Origin: Tetragonia tetragonoides | Taxonomy: Eukaryota; Streptophyta; Magnoliopsida; Caryophyllales; Aizoaceae | NCBI GenBank assembly: GCA_038025085.1 | Contig: CM076139.1 | Coordinates: 47,410,807 to 47,474,806 of the forward strand | Length of the DNA: 64,000 nt | Direction: 5' to 3' | Shown here: one piece after another, positions 1-12,492 of the stretch | Numbering within the stretch: position 1 is the stretch's first letter | How the letters are laid out: each line of letters opens with the position of its first letter | Made by a program: the position numbers and the translations under genes | The notes under the pieces: generated by a model | What the model saw: the letters and a program-made list of their open reading frames with translations, nothing else | The model's database searches: none | Told to the model about the DNA's origin: nothing

Positions 1-1955
<1,955 letters not shown>

Positions 1956-2190
1956 GGTTGGTTCTCGCTTCTGCTTCTCTCTCTCTCTCCTCTCTTCGGT
2001 TTGGACGCGCCGGCTAGGGTTTTGGAGTGTTGGTTTGCTGTGAGATTTTAAATGACGGGTTTTGAAAGGGGATGTTTATTTTGATTTAGCAAAACCCTGA
2101 GGACGACGTCGTGTCGTTCTCGCACACCAAAAAAAAAAAAAATCAACAAAAAGGAAAAGGAGCAACGATACAATACGACGTCGTGTACTG
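1956..2190 (-). promoter_or_regulatory. eS30 promoter region: telo-box and two ACGACGTCGT palindromes
   Basis: On the minus strand an AAAACCCTA telo-box lies at 2023-2015, about 60 bp upstream of the ATG, inside a CT-rich leader. Telo-boxes are common in plant ribosomal protein promoters. Two identical 10-bp palindromes, ACGACGTCGT, lie at 2103-2112 and 2175-2184, with starts 72 bp apart. Each has an ACGT core of the kind bound by bZIP factors. An AAACCCT on the plus strand near 2092 lies beside the first palindrome. The regulatory role is inferred. Confidence 0.5.
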
Positions 2191-2412
2191 ATTTGCTGCT
2201 GCCTTGCATACAGCTCATTTCTTTTTATATTGTTTCTTTTTCTTTCTTTCTTTCTTTCTTTTGTTTTTATCTTTTTATTGTTTTTCCTTTTAGACCCCAG
2301 ACCCCGCACTCGACGGGATATCTACTGGGTGGTTGTTGACTTGTTGTATTGTTTTTCTTTTACAAAGGGTGAGGAAATGGAGCCCAAACCTATGTTGTTC
2401 TTTTTAATATAA

Positions 2413-4180
2413 TTGTGGTCCGAACCATTTTACACCAAGGGTTCAAATAGAAACTAGGTAATGGAGAAAAAATTGATTTCTGATTTGACTAGTGGTGTCA
2501 CCACAAATCTATACCAGAGCTACTTAGCTTAGACTAATGAAAATTTTATATCCATTTCCAAAATTTGAAAAACGTAAGAGTTATAGAGATTCTTGCCCCA
2601 CTGGATTACCAAACTAATTATAGGTATCACAATTCATGTCCACAATGTTGAAGACGAACTATATTGGGGCCTTACCAGGGATAACATATTCTCTACCAAG
2701 ACTGCAATTTGACTTGCTCATAACCTTGATTTGGACACCATGAATGGTTAGGCCTATAACTGGATATGGAAACTTGACATCAACCCAAAAATTAAAAAAT
2801 TTCTATGACAACTTTTTCACCATGCCCTCCCTACCCGTTCTGCTCTTAGAAAAAAAGGGCATCCAACTCCATACTGAATGTCCCTTATGTGGATATGATG
2901 ACGAGACTTAAGATCATCTTTTTGCCTTCTGCCCAATAGCGACACATACTTGGCAAAAAGCGATTGATGAAGGATGGATCAACTTTGAAGGACAAAATTC
3001 GAGCATTATTCACCGGTTACATTCTGTTAGACAAAATCATCATTTGGATTCTGACGAGATCACCAAATGCCCCTATGTCTTATGGAGTCTCTGGAGAGAT
3101 AAAAATTATAAGGTATTCAATGTAATTGAACCAACTCCGTCCAAAACAGTCTTTCGTACATTTCATTGCTATTAGGAATGGGCTACTCGACAAGAAGTGG
3201 TATTGATGGATGGATTTGGATAAATCAGGGACAACCAAACCTCGAACGAAGTATAGGCAATTAATTAGATGGGATTCTCCGCCCTTGAATTATGTCAAAA
3301 TTAATTTTGACGGGTCTCTTACTCCTCCGTTCCTAAATCTCCTCCCCACTAAACCTGATAAAAAAAATCCGACCGTGGGCTTGGTCCGAACCCGCCCATA
3401 TATTGGGACGGGTTTGGGATGAAGGTCAAACCCGGCCCGAATGGCCCAAAATTTTATTTATTTTTGAATTTTTTTCATACTTTACTATTAATTTGCTTGC
3501 TGTAATTTTAATTTAAACTTTTTCGAAAATATAATTTTGCAAATCTGAGGTTATGGTTGCGTATATCTCGAAAAGTTAGATGGATTAAAAAAAAAACACC
3601 TCAAACGCATATGGTTTAAAAAAGAAAATTTTACGATATCGCGATTTGGCCAGAAAAGCCCATTGGCTCGCCCGAAACCTGATAGGGCCGTGTATGGACA
3701 TGAATTTTTCGCCCGAAACCTGGACGGCCAGGCTTGATGATCAGCTCTACTCCCCACTTTCCTTTTACATCCGTTCCAAATTCTCCTACCCATTATCTCT
3801 TTTAGTAAAATTTTGAGGGGTAACAGACTCATCATCTACCCTTACCTTTTCTTGCCATCATTACTTTTCCACCACCACTAACCCACACACACTCTCTCAT
3901 GTTAAAGTAAGAGAAAACAAGGATATTTTTGTTCCAAAATGAACCCCCATTAAACTCCGTGCAAAAAGAAGTGGGTAGCAGATTTTGGAATAGAGGGAGT
4001 AATAAACATGGAGCAGCAGGGTACATTGTTAGAGATACATTTGGCAAAACTTTTAAGAAACTAGCGGTGGAAGCAGGCTATGGTGAGTAATCTCAGACAC
4101 TCTATCGTGGAGAACTAACATGGAACGAATCAATGTCTTTAGAATTAGGTCGTATATTTGAGGAATAAACACCAATATAT
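2413..4180 (+). pseudogene. Decayed LINE 3' end (zf-RVT and RNase H remnants)
   Basis: Between about 2780 and 2960 broken frames spell the zinc-binding reverse-transcriptase-associated region of plant L1-type LINEs: PKIKKF, then a CPLCGYDDET-like stretch and a following HLFAFC. From about 3280 the RNase H start (YVKINFDGS) appears, and its continuation (GAAGYIVRDTFGK) resumes at about 4008. The roughly 670 bp between these two halves is foreign and includes a hAT-type element at 3350-3749. No open frame covers the region. The part from 2413 to 2640 shows nothing else recognisable. Confidence 0.65.
3350..3749. mobile_element. Non-autonomous hAT-type element inside the LINE remnant
   Basis: The ends read TAAACCTGAT and ATCAGCTCTA, an imperfect terminal inverted repeat. 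They are flanked by a perfect 8-bp duplication CTCCCCAC at 3342-3349 and 3750-3757, the length typical of hAT insertions. The 400-bp interior has G/C-rich subterminal stretches (GGCCCGAA, GGGCC) and no coding capacity. Confidence 0.7.
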
Positions 4181-4495
4181 AAGTCAATTGGCTTGGGCTA
4201 ATATTCGTATTGCCAATTGGTTTTATAATGGACGCTCACTTAATTTGTATGTGGTATTGCTAGGTTGGATCCTCACTTGATTTATATGTTGGTGTTTCTC
4301 CCTTAAATATTTCAATGAGACTCTAGTCCTCACTATACGTATTTAAAAAATATTTGAAACAGCATAGGCATTTTTGGAGCTTATGTAGGTGTCATTTTAA
4401 TTTGGCTTAATTTAATATAGATTTAAGATTTGCTAAGATACTGCAGTGATTGTTTATTATGTATTGCCGGCCAAAACAGGATGGTAAATAGTAAA

Positions 4496-4610
4496 ATATG
4501 TGAACTAGTCTCTATCAAAACAAAACAAAACATACTATATGTGAACTAGTAGTCTCTATCAAAACAAAACAAAACAAAACATACTATCTATGTGAACTAG
4601 TCAACTAGTC
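4496..4610. repeat. Short tandem repeat of about 50 bp
   Basis: A unit containing TATGTGAACTAGT, CTCTATC and a run of AAAAC pentamers occurs twice, plus a partial third copy. Copies differ in the number of AAAAC units and by an extra AGT. Confidence 0.7.
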
Positions 4611-4625
4611 AATATATTATATTTA

Positions 4626-5235
4626 GGAAAATTCTCAAAATGGGTATCTGAGATTTGAGCTAATTATAAAAAAGGTACCTGTAGTTTACCTAATGTCAAT
4701 TAGGGTACCTGCAATATGAATTATGTCTCAAACTCAGTCTTTTGACAGACGGAGTTTAGTATTCCGTCCAATTTTTCACGTGCTCATAATCACGTGATTA
4801 ATTATTTTGTGAGAAGACTTAAACGCCCTTATCTTAGCTTGTGAGAAGACTTAAATGCCCTTATCTCTGTGTATGTTTATGTTTGGCCCAACATTTCTTT
4901 TTCAACGGTACAATAATTAATCAAGGGCCATAATTTGATCAAAGATTTAATCCATGACTGAGATTTAAAATTGGGCAACAGTCATAAATAATTCCTCTTT
5001 ATAAAATAGTGTTCTTTGTCCCGCGTGGATAAGGGCATTTTAGTCTTTTCACCAACTATTTAATCATGTGAACATAAGCACGTGAAGAATTGGACGGAAA
5101 ACTAAACTCCGTCTGCCAAAAGACTGAGTTTGAGACAGAATTCATATTTCAGGTACCCTAATTGACATTAGGTAAATTACAGGTACCTTTTTTATAATTA
5201 GCTCAAATCTCAGGTACCCATTTTGAGAATTTTCC
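4626..5235. mobile_element. Mutator-type (MULE) MITE with long terminal inverted repeats
   Basis: A 610-bp element whose ends are long inverted repeats of roughly 180 bp, starting GGAAAATTCTCAAAATGGG and ending in the reverse complement. It is flanked by a perfect 9-bp target duplication TTATATTTA at 4617-4625 and 5236-5244, the Mutator signature. The interior has no coding region. It sits directly upstream of the O-methyltransferase gene, with only a TAA microsatellite in between. Confidence 0.92.
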
Positions 5236-5275
5236 TTATATTTATCTTGGTAAGTCAAACTAATATATTTTATCA

Positions 5276-5276
<1 letters not shown>

Positions 5277-5349
<73 letters not shown>
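5277..5349. repeat. (TAA)n microsatellite
   Basis: About 24 uninterrupted TAA units lie between the MULE MITE and the O-methyltransferase start. Confidence 0.98.
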
Positions 5350-5351
<2 letters not shown>

Positions 5352-5425
5352 GTTAAAATTTTCCTAGAAACAGGCTGCTCGATCTATATATGATGTGTGT
5401 GCACAGATACTATAGTAGTAAAAAT

Positions 5426-7193
5426 ATGGATTCATCAAAAGAGCTGTTAGATGCCGAAGCTCACATATGGAACCATATTCTCACATTCCTAAATTCCATG
5501 GCCTTAAAATGTGCAATTGAACTAGACATCTCAGATACAATAGAGAAACATGGCAAGCCCATGACTCTTACTGAGCTTGCCAATGCACTTACTATACATC
5601 CAACAAAGGCTCCTTCCCTTTATCGCTTAATGCGTCTTCTTTCTAACTCCAATTTCTTCTCTAATAATAACTTACCAAACGGAGAGGTCGAGTTTGGTCT
5701 CACCATGAGCTCCCAACTCCTCGTAAAAGATCACCCTCTTAGCCTAGCTCCAATGGCACTCGCGTTGCTTAATCCTAATGCAACCGATCAAGCACACCAT
5801 TTAGGGAGCTGGTTTAAGAGTGAACATGACCAATCTCCTTTCTATACTGCAAATGGAAAGACTATTTGGGAACATGCTGCTCTTACACCCGAGTTTAATG
5901 GGCATTTCAATAAAGCCATGGCTAGTGACACACGATTTGTTGCTAACTTGCTTGTGAATGATAACGAGTTTAAGGGATTGTTGGAGGGGGTTGAGTCATT
6001 GGTTGATGTTGCTGGAGGTGATGGAACCTTGGCTAAGGCCATTGTTAAGGCCTTCCCTGGATTGAAGTGTACTGTGCTTGATCTACCACATGTTATCAAG
6101 GGTTTGCAAGGGGATGGACTCAATTTGGTGTATTTTGGAGGTGATACGTTTAAAGCAATTCCTCCTGCTCATAATGTCTTACTCAAGGTGAGAACATTAT
6201 TCATTTGTTTTATTTTTTAGCTAATTTGCCTACCTAATTGCAATCTCTATAAACATAGATCATATAACACTAGAAGGGTTTTCATCCATTACATACGGAA
6301 ACAACGAAGGATGTTTTGACCTGAGCACTGAGGTGCTGGTACAATAAGTTCTCAGGTTCGAATCCCTCCATCTTCCCCATGAATATGTATGTGTTACTAG
6401 CCTTTGAGCCTCATCCGAACCAAAAGAAAAAAAAATACATACGAAAACAGTAAACCCTTGTTAGTTCTCCAAATATGTAGATAGATATGAGATAGATAGG
6501 TCATCTATTTTTATTTTATTTTTATTTTTTTACATAAGCATTAACGAGTCACACTCACAAGTGATAAATTTTTTTTTTTTTTTTTTTTTTTGGGATATCA
6601 CACTATAATTGAACCTCTAACATAAGAGTTGTCAAACTTTTTTTTATTAAGATATTCCATATGAGGTTCCAACCCAAAGTCAATTAGTAATGTGTAGAGT
6701 AATTAACTCACTAGTCTCACTTTGTCATAAACACAATATCACTATACATTTACAATGCGGGACACAAACCTAATTAAACAAATTGGTTAAATTGATTCAT
6801 TTTTATTCTTCAAAAATCAATTTATTTATTTGATTTCTCAGCTATTATTCTAAAATTAAACTTTGTTCATCTTCTTCTAATGTGTTATTGCAGTGGATAT
6901 TGCATGATTGGGATGATAACCATTGTGTGAAGATACTTAAACAATGCAAAGCGGCGATTCCAAAGAAAGATGAAGGGGGTAAGGTTATTGTCATAGATAT
7001 GGTGGTGAAAACCCAAAATGACAAACATATCACTCAACTTTTAGCTGACATGGAGTGTATGAATCTTTATGGAGGTGGAAAAGAAAGCACTGAAGAAGAA
7101 TGGAAAAATCTCTTCATTCAAGCTGGTTTTGATGACTATAAAATATTTCCTATACTAGGGTCAAGGTCTGTTATTGTGGTCTATCCTTCATAA
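5426..7193 (+). CDS. Class II plant O-methyltransferase (SAM-dependent), two exons
   Basis: A cytosolic enzyme expected to transfer a methyl group from S-adenosylmethionine to a hydroxyl on a phenolic or alkaloid substrate. Exon 1 is 5426-6187 (ends AAG|GTGAGA) and exon 2 is 6894-7193 (after TTATTGCAG), giving 353 residues, the normal family length. The N-terminal dimerisation region starts MDSSKELLDAEAHIWNHI. The SAM-binding motif I is LVDVAGGDGTLAKAI (usual form VDVGGGTG), followed by an acidic residue in LDLPHVI. Exon 2 begins with WILHDWDD, containing the catalytic histidine, and ends in the usual ILGSRSVIVVYPS. An upstream in-frame ATG at 5390 would add 12 residues without family similarity, so 5426 is preferred. 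The 706-bp intron holds a SINE. No lesion is visible. It groups by eye with the caffeic-acid/resveratrol/isoquinoline OMT superfamily; the substrate cannot be inferred. Confidence 0.93.
6304..6436 (+). mobile_element. tRNA-derived SINE in the O-methyltransferase intron
   Basis: A short element with a pol III B-box (GGTTCGAATCC near 6355) and an A-rich 3' end. It is flanked by an almost perfect 13-bp target duplication, ACATACGGAAACA at 6291-6303 and ACATACGAAAACA at 6437-6449. It lies in the sense orientation of the host gene. Confidence 0.8.
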
Positions 7194-8721
7194 AAAAATC
7201 ATGATTACTTTTGTGAGATTTTAGTACTGTAGGAGGCCACAAAGACAATTTAGGAATCTACCTTTCAATCGTACGATTCGAGAAAATAAACAATACTCCT
7301 TACTAGTGGAGCATCTCTTAATTCCTTAAGTATCTTGAAGTATTTATTATGATGTATAAGGAGCATCTCTTATAATTCTATTAAAGTATTTAATATGATG
7401 TATCTTAAAATGATTATTGTTTGTTTCCCCGGGTAATCAGAACTTTGCATGCACATTTACTTGATTAATTTGGCTTCTAATGGTTTGATAAATTCTAGTT
7501 GTGTGATGTCTTCATTTAGGTAAGCAAGGAGCAAATAGGGCGCGCAAATATAATAAAAGAAAGGAAAATTGAGCATGAATAATCTCATATTTTACTTGTC
7601 GAACAATAATAATACTAAATATCACTTTAGCTCTATGTGAAAGAGCGCAGCCACCACCATCAACATGTGATGATGAAAGAGTTCCTCGATCTCGTGAGCG
7701 ATAAGTGTATGAGAGTTACACCATTAGAGATATAAAGAGAGCCTTGTATGGTGGTTTGAGAGACATAGTTTTGCTGGAAGGTTTCCTAATTTGTAATCTC
7801 CTTCAAGTTATAGTAAATTACTCTTTTAATTTTCTGCCCGTGGTTTGGTTTTTAGTATTTAGTTTCTTCTAAATATTATTGTTCCGCATTAATTGTCGTG
7901 AATCAATCACTTCTGGGATTAAGTAGAAGTGAATTCCAAACAAATTGGTAGCAAAGCGAATTCTGTTATAACAGTGAGTTATATAAGTATATTATTTCAG
8001 CCTTGTGTTTGCCTTCAGGTGAGCACGACTGTGACTTCCCGAGAGCTAAATTGCTTATTCCGATGCTAATGATGTATTATATTGTTAATAATTAAGCAGT
8101 CTCAAATTTCGGGGTTTTACATACACTCTCCCTCACTCAAAGAAGGCAACTTCTTCGTTGTGCAATGGGAACTTATCTAGCCTCAACATCTTTCCCTGCT
8201 AGGTGAATGCATTGGGCTCGGTCGCAAGATTGCTCTGATACCATTTGTAACACCTTGACCTCTTCATGGGCCATTGGTGCCACTCAAAGATGACCTCTTC
8301 ATGGGCCATTGGTGCCACTCAAAGATGCTTGATGCTTACATGTCTGAGAAGTGATCCCGCTAATATAATTTGTTATACCTTGATCAAAAAATATTAAACG
8401 GAATTTTTTGAAGATCGGGGCAATGGAGAATTGAACCACGGTCATTATCAAGAAATGTATGTGGAGGGAGAGTTATTCCTTTTCAGCCTAAGATATTGAA
8501 GTTATGTGATTAGATTTCCTTATATCTAGCTATCTACAATATTATGTTTTCATAACTTAAAACGGCAGATAACTAAAAAGTTATAGTATTTGACAAAAAA
8601 CAATTTGAGAGAAGCAGAGCAACGACTCATTTTGATAAATTTCAATAATAAAAGCGCATACAAGACAAGTGAAATTTCAACTTAAAATCAATTGGTAATG
8701 AGAGAAGTTATTTGCATTTAT
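7194..8721. other. Intergenic; short duplications and LTR-retroelement debris
   Basis: No gene. A roughly 50-bp duplication (GGAGCATCTCTTA...TATGATGTAT) spans about 7306-7402 just after the O-methyltransferase stop. Sequence at about 7600-7960 resembles the end of an LTR. At 8233-8245 CTCTGATACCAT is the complement of an initiator-tRNA primer-binding site, so a minus-strand LTR element was once here. A 35-bp tandem duplication starting GACCTCTTCATGGGCC lies at about 8258-8327. Confidence 0.45.
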
Positions 8722-8723
8722 TA

Positions 8724-8978
8724 CTCTCTCCGTCCCATGATTACATTGTCAATTACTTTATCGCGGTCTCCAAGGCACAACTTTGACCATAAATAACTAT
8801 AAATCTATGAATATAGAAATTATAAAAATATGATTTTTCAAAAGTACTATTAAAAACGAATCTAACAATAAAAATTTTACATTGGCAATCTTTATAATTT
8901 TTCATATATTAACGGTCAAAGTTTGTAAAGTTTGACCTCCAAAAAGCAATTGACAACGTAATCACGGGACGTAGGGAG
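8724..8978. mobile_element. Stowaway-type MITE
   Basis: Terminal inverted repeats starting CTCTCTCCGTCCCATGATT and ending ACGGGACGTAGGGAG, flanked by TA on both sides (8722-8723 and 8979-8980). The interior is AT-rich with inverted GGTCAAAG/CTTTGACC motifs characteristic of plant Stowaway elements. Confidence 0.88.
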
Positions 8979-8984
8979 TATTTT

Positions 8985-9196
8985 TTTCAAGGAAGCATGC
9001 AATAGCCCGCAAACCACATACGCCGGGTAAGCCAACCCATCTTTGAGGGGCTGACGAACTCAAGCAGAGGAGGAAATCCTCTTTGCAAAAAAAGGTAGAG
9101 GAGTTTTTATTCTCCCTACATAAATGAGGATTTGAACCCCTGGCCATTGGGTTATAAGGGTAGGGCTCTTACCACTTGAGCTCCCACCTTATCCTC
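8985..9196 (-). mobile_element. tRNA-derived SINE, minus strand
   Basis: Read on the minus strand it starts TGGGAGCTCAAGTGGTAAGA (A-box like) with a B-box GGGTTCAAATCC about 50 bp later, then a non-tRNA body. It directly abuts the Stowaway MITE. It is not a functional tRNA gene, because no cloverleaf can be closed. Confidence 0.65.
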
Positions 9197-9344
9197 GCTT
9201 ATATGCATGCTTGTTAAGGCTACTGAATTTTTCCATGTGAGACACAAACTCACTTCAACACATTTATAAAAACTCATTTGATATTTACAAAGGTGTAGTA
9301 TATATCACTAGACAGAAACAAATCTTACTTAATAAAATGAATAT

Positions 9345-10254
9345 TGTTACACTCGAAAATAATCTACCAGGATATTCGAATAGACCGACAACTCGAATAA
9401 AAATATATTACGAAATATATTATTGCTTATAAAATAAAGATAGTGGTTGAAATGCACAACTTCCATTATCTCCTACCACTACCCACTAATACACTAGACA
9501 TGGTAGTTATTTCCTACAAAAACTACCCAATTAAGCACTACCCATGAAGTGAATGTGTTAACCATTCAAAGAAGGATATGGGATAGTGGTTGACTACACT
9601 TCACCAATGATTGAATAATGGGCGGTTACTACTTACTACAGGACCAAGGACTCTCCTATTTTCCTATAAATAGGAACGACGGAGCAATGAAGAAGATCAG
9701 ACTGAGTCTCATCGCAAAGATGTGTTAGGAGTAGAGTAATGTAGTCTCTAGTGTAGTGTAGTTTTAAGATTAGATTAAACGTAATGTAGTGTATCAACTC
9801 CATTGAATCCTCCCGTTTGTACTTTGTCTACATCAATCGAATGAATGTCTTTTTCCGAATTACTAGTATTCAAACCCCCCTCGCACCCTACTCGTTAAAG
9901 TAAAGGAAACCACGATCCCAACTCAACGCCCAAAAAGACCTTGTCGAATAGCAAGGTTAATTATCAACGTGATAGCCAATTTGAACAACGCATCGAAAAG
10001 CACTACCAACTCCCCGAAAAGGTCGAAAAGTTGGTCGAATTGTGCATAGGTGTGGAATTCTATCAAGTCACTAGAAACTGACTATCACCGTTGACCGAGT
10101 CCACCGTCAACTCGGAGTTGCGGGTGGAGGAGTACGTTCAAATAGGGAGCGGCCTGCTCTAAGATAGTCCTCGACCTTATTTAGGACCTTTTAAAGGGCC
10201 GTAGGACTGCCCCTCACGGTTGTCTGTGACCCCTAAGTACAAAACACGACAACA
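9345..10254 (+). repeat. 5' LTR of the 3.1-kb element
   Basis: 910 bp, TG...CA ends. A probable TATA (CCTATAAATAGG near 9663) lies about 320 bp into the LTR and marks a likely U3/R boundary. Confidence 0.93.
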
Positions 10255-10381
10255 AATTTGGCGACCATAGTGGGAGTCGAAATACACTCCACGAATAAAC
10301 CTTTAGGTGCTATTGGGGATCAAAATGGTTACTTCGAGTACATATATTACGAGGAGGGTTAATTTTGATGTTGAATATTAA

Positions 10382-11221
10382 ATGGATCTCGCCGATCAAA
10401 TCCATTGTGAGAGTCGTCATATAAATGACCAAATCGCTCGAATTAAGATCCGTCTCGATGGTCTATGGAGACAAAAGAAAGATCTTCAAATCACTCGATT
10501 TAAACGAAAACTTTTAGGTCTTCAAGAACTCAACAGTATAAATGATCTATGGCAAGAGTTATCCGAACAAATGAATCAACTCGAGAATGAACTCAGTGGT
10601 TTACGAAGGGATATTCAAAATATTATTCGAAATACTTTGTATGTAGAAGAGCCATCATCTATTCGAAAAGATGAAAAATCCTTATGTCTCGACGAAGAAA
10701 TTATAATAGTCGATAGCGATGACAACTCCTTATATGACAAGGAAAATATAATAAATAAGGATGAAAATGATTTATTCAAGAGATCATCAATTCGAAAAGA
10801 CGAAAAATCCTTGTATTTCGATGAAGAAATTATTTTAGTCGATGGGGATGGAAATTCCTTATGTGACGAAGAAAGTATACTAGATAAGGATGAAAATGAT
10901 TTATTTAAAGTATCATCAATTCGAAAAGACGAAAAATCCCTGTATTTCGATGAAGAAATTATTTTAGTCGATGAGAATGAAAATTCCTTGTATGATGAAG
11001 AAAGTATACTTGATGAGGATGAAAAATATTTTATTGAAATTAAGGGAATCGAGTCTGAATACTCAGAAAGTGTGGCTTCTAACGAATTAGAAGTTAAAGA
11101 CGAGTGTTTCGAAAACAAAAATGTTGATCAACGCATTATTTTGGAGGAATCAAATTTTGAGAATAATACTCCTACTCTCAATTATAGGAAGATTGGGGGG
11201 GCAATGTTGCACTTCTTATAA
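10382..11221 (+). CDS. Retroelement-borne acidic protein with three 43-residue repeats
   Basis: 279 codons, unrecognised. Residues 1-90 are rich in Glu, Gln, Leu and Arg with heptad-like spacing, so a coiled coil is likely. Residues 92-220 are three tandem 43-residue repeats, each starting SSIRKDEKSL and containing DEEII.VD, NSL.D and a DEN/DEK block; nucleotide periods begin near 10655, 10784 and 10913, each 129 bp. The repeats are strongly acidic. No gag zinc knuckle, protease or polymerase motif is present. The frame has stayed open although the element cannot transpose alone, which suggests a recent duplication or some constraint. After residue about 265 a run of seven G's separates this frame from another (to 11387), so the original protein may have been longer. 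Function unknown; a degenerate gag-like or captured host protein are both possible. Confidence 0.55.
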   Translation: MDLADQIHCESRHINDQIARIKIRLDGLWRQKKDLQITRFKRKLLGLQELNSINDLWQELSEQMNQLENELSGLRRDIQNIIRNTLYVEEPSSIRKDEKSLCLDEEIIIVDSDDNSLYDKENIINKDENDLFKRSSIRKDEKSLYFDEEIILVDGDGNSLCDEESILDKDENDLFKVSSIRKDEKSLYFDEEIILVDENENSLYDEESILDEDEKYFIEIKGIESEYSESVASNELEVKDECFENKNVDQRIILEESNFENNTPTLNYRKIGGAMLHFL

Positions 11222-11575
11222 CAATTTAAAAGATGCAAAATACTCAAATGAAACAAACGAATTAAGCCATAAAATTAAGGGAACGAAGTTATCTCTATTC
11301 ACATTTTTATTGCCATCATTTGAGTACATGATGTTTATCCCAGTCATGAGAGACTATAAGTCTCTAGGTATCCAGAGGGGAGGTTAAGAAGAACGCCCCT
11401 AGTCAATTTTTGAAGTGATTGGCTGTTAGGGGGCAACATAGCTCAACCCCTCGAAAGATTGTTATAGGTTAATGAAACACGAAGTTAATTGTCTCGAAAG
11501 GTTAATTTATTCACAATCGAAGTATAGTACATACGAATCTCATTACAATCGATCCATATGTACTAGGGGGGCAGT

Positions 11576-12487
11576 TGTTACACTCGAAAATAATCTACCT
11601 AGATATTCGAATAGACCGACAACTCGAATAAAAATATATTACGAAAGTATATTATTGCTTATAAAATAAAGATAGTGGTTGAAATGCACAACTTCCATTA
11701 TCTCCTACCACTACCCACTAATACACTAGACATGGTAGTTATTTCCTACAAAAACTACCCAATTAAGCACTATCCATGAAGTGAATATTTTAACCATTCA
11801 AAGAAGGATATGGGATAGTGGTTGACTACACTCCACCCATAATTGAATAATGGGCAGTTACTACTTACCAGAGGACCAAGGACTCTCCTATTTTCCTATA
11901 AATAGGATCGTCGGAGCAATGAAGAAGATCAGACTGAGTCTCATCGCAAAGATGCGTTAGGAGTAGAGTAATGTAGTCTCTAGTGTAGTGTAGTTTTAGG
12001 AGTAGATTAAACGTAATGTAGTGTATCATACTCCATTAAATCCTCCCGTTTGTACTTTGTCTATATCAATTGAATGAATGTCTTTTTCCGAATTACTAGT
12101 ATTCAAACCCCCATCGCACCCTACTCGTTAAAGTGAAGGAAACCACGATCCCAACTCAACGCCTAAAACGACCTTGTCGAATAGCAAGGTTAATTATCAA
12201 CGTGATAGCCAATTTGAACCACGCATCGAAAAACACTACCAACTTCCCGAAAAGGTCGAATAGTTGGTCGAATTGTGCATAGGTATGGAATTCTATCAAG
12301 TCACTAGAAACCGACTATCACCGTTGACCGAGTCCACCGTCAACTCGGAGTTGGGGATGGAGGAGTAGGTTCAAATAGGGAACGACCTGCTCTAAAATAG
12401 TCCTCGACCTTATTTCGGACCTTTTTAAGGACTGTAGAACTGCCCCTCACGATTGTCTGTAACCCCTAAGTACAAAATACGGGAACA
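11576..12487 (+). repeat. 3' LTR of the 3.1-kb element
   Basis: 912 bp direct repeat of the 5' LTR, preceded by the polypurine tract at about 11562-11573 and followed by the AATAT duplication. Confidence 0.93.
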
Positions 12488-12492
12488 AATAT

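Larger units (their letters stand above)
9345..12487 (+). mobile_element. Complete non-autonomous LTR retrotransposon, 3.1 kb
   Basis: Two direct LTRs of 910 and 912 bp begin TGTTACACTCGAAAATAA and end AACA. They bracket a 1.32-kb interior. A perfect 5-bp target duplication AATAT flanks the element (9340-9344 and 12488-12492). A primer-binding site starts just after the 5' LTR (TTTGGCGACCATAGTGGGA) and a polypurine tract (CTAGGGGGGCAG) precedes the 3' LTR. The interior has no protease, reverse transcriptase or integrase, only a 279-codon frame. Element and interior size lie between the TRIM and LARD classes. LTR copies differ at a modest number of sites, so the insertion is not very recent. 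Confidence 0.95.

Noticed and set aside
9120..9185. Possible tRNA gene from A- and B-box-like words (also near 6355, 13140 and 31139)
   Set aside because: No cloverleaf closes and the sequences continue into SINE bodies with A-rich tails and target duplications.
10615..11118. 167-codon minus-strand frame opposite the repeat protein
   Set aside because: Ser-rich shadow of the acidic plus-strand repeats; the plus strand has the coherent start and coiled-coil-like N-terminus.
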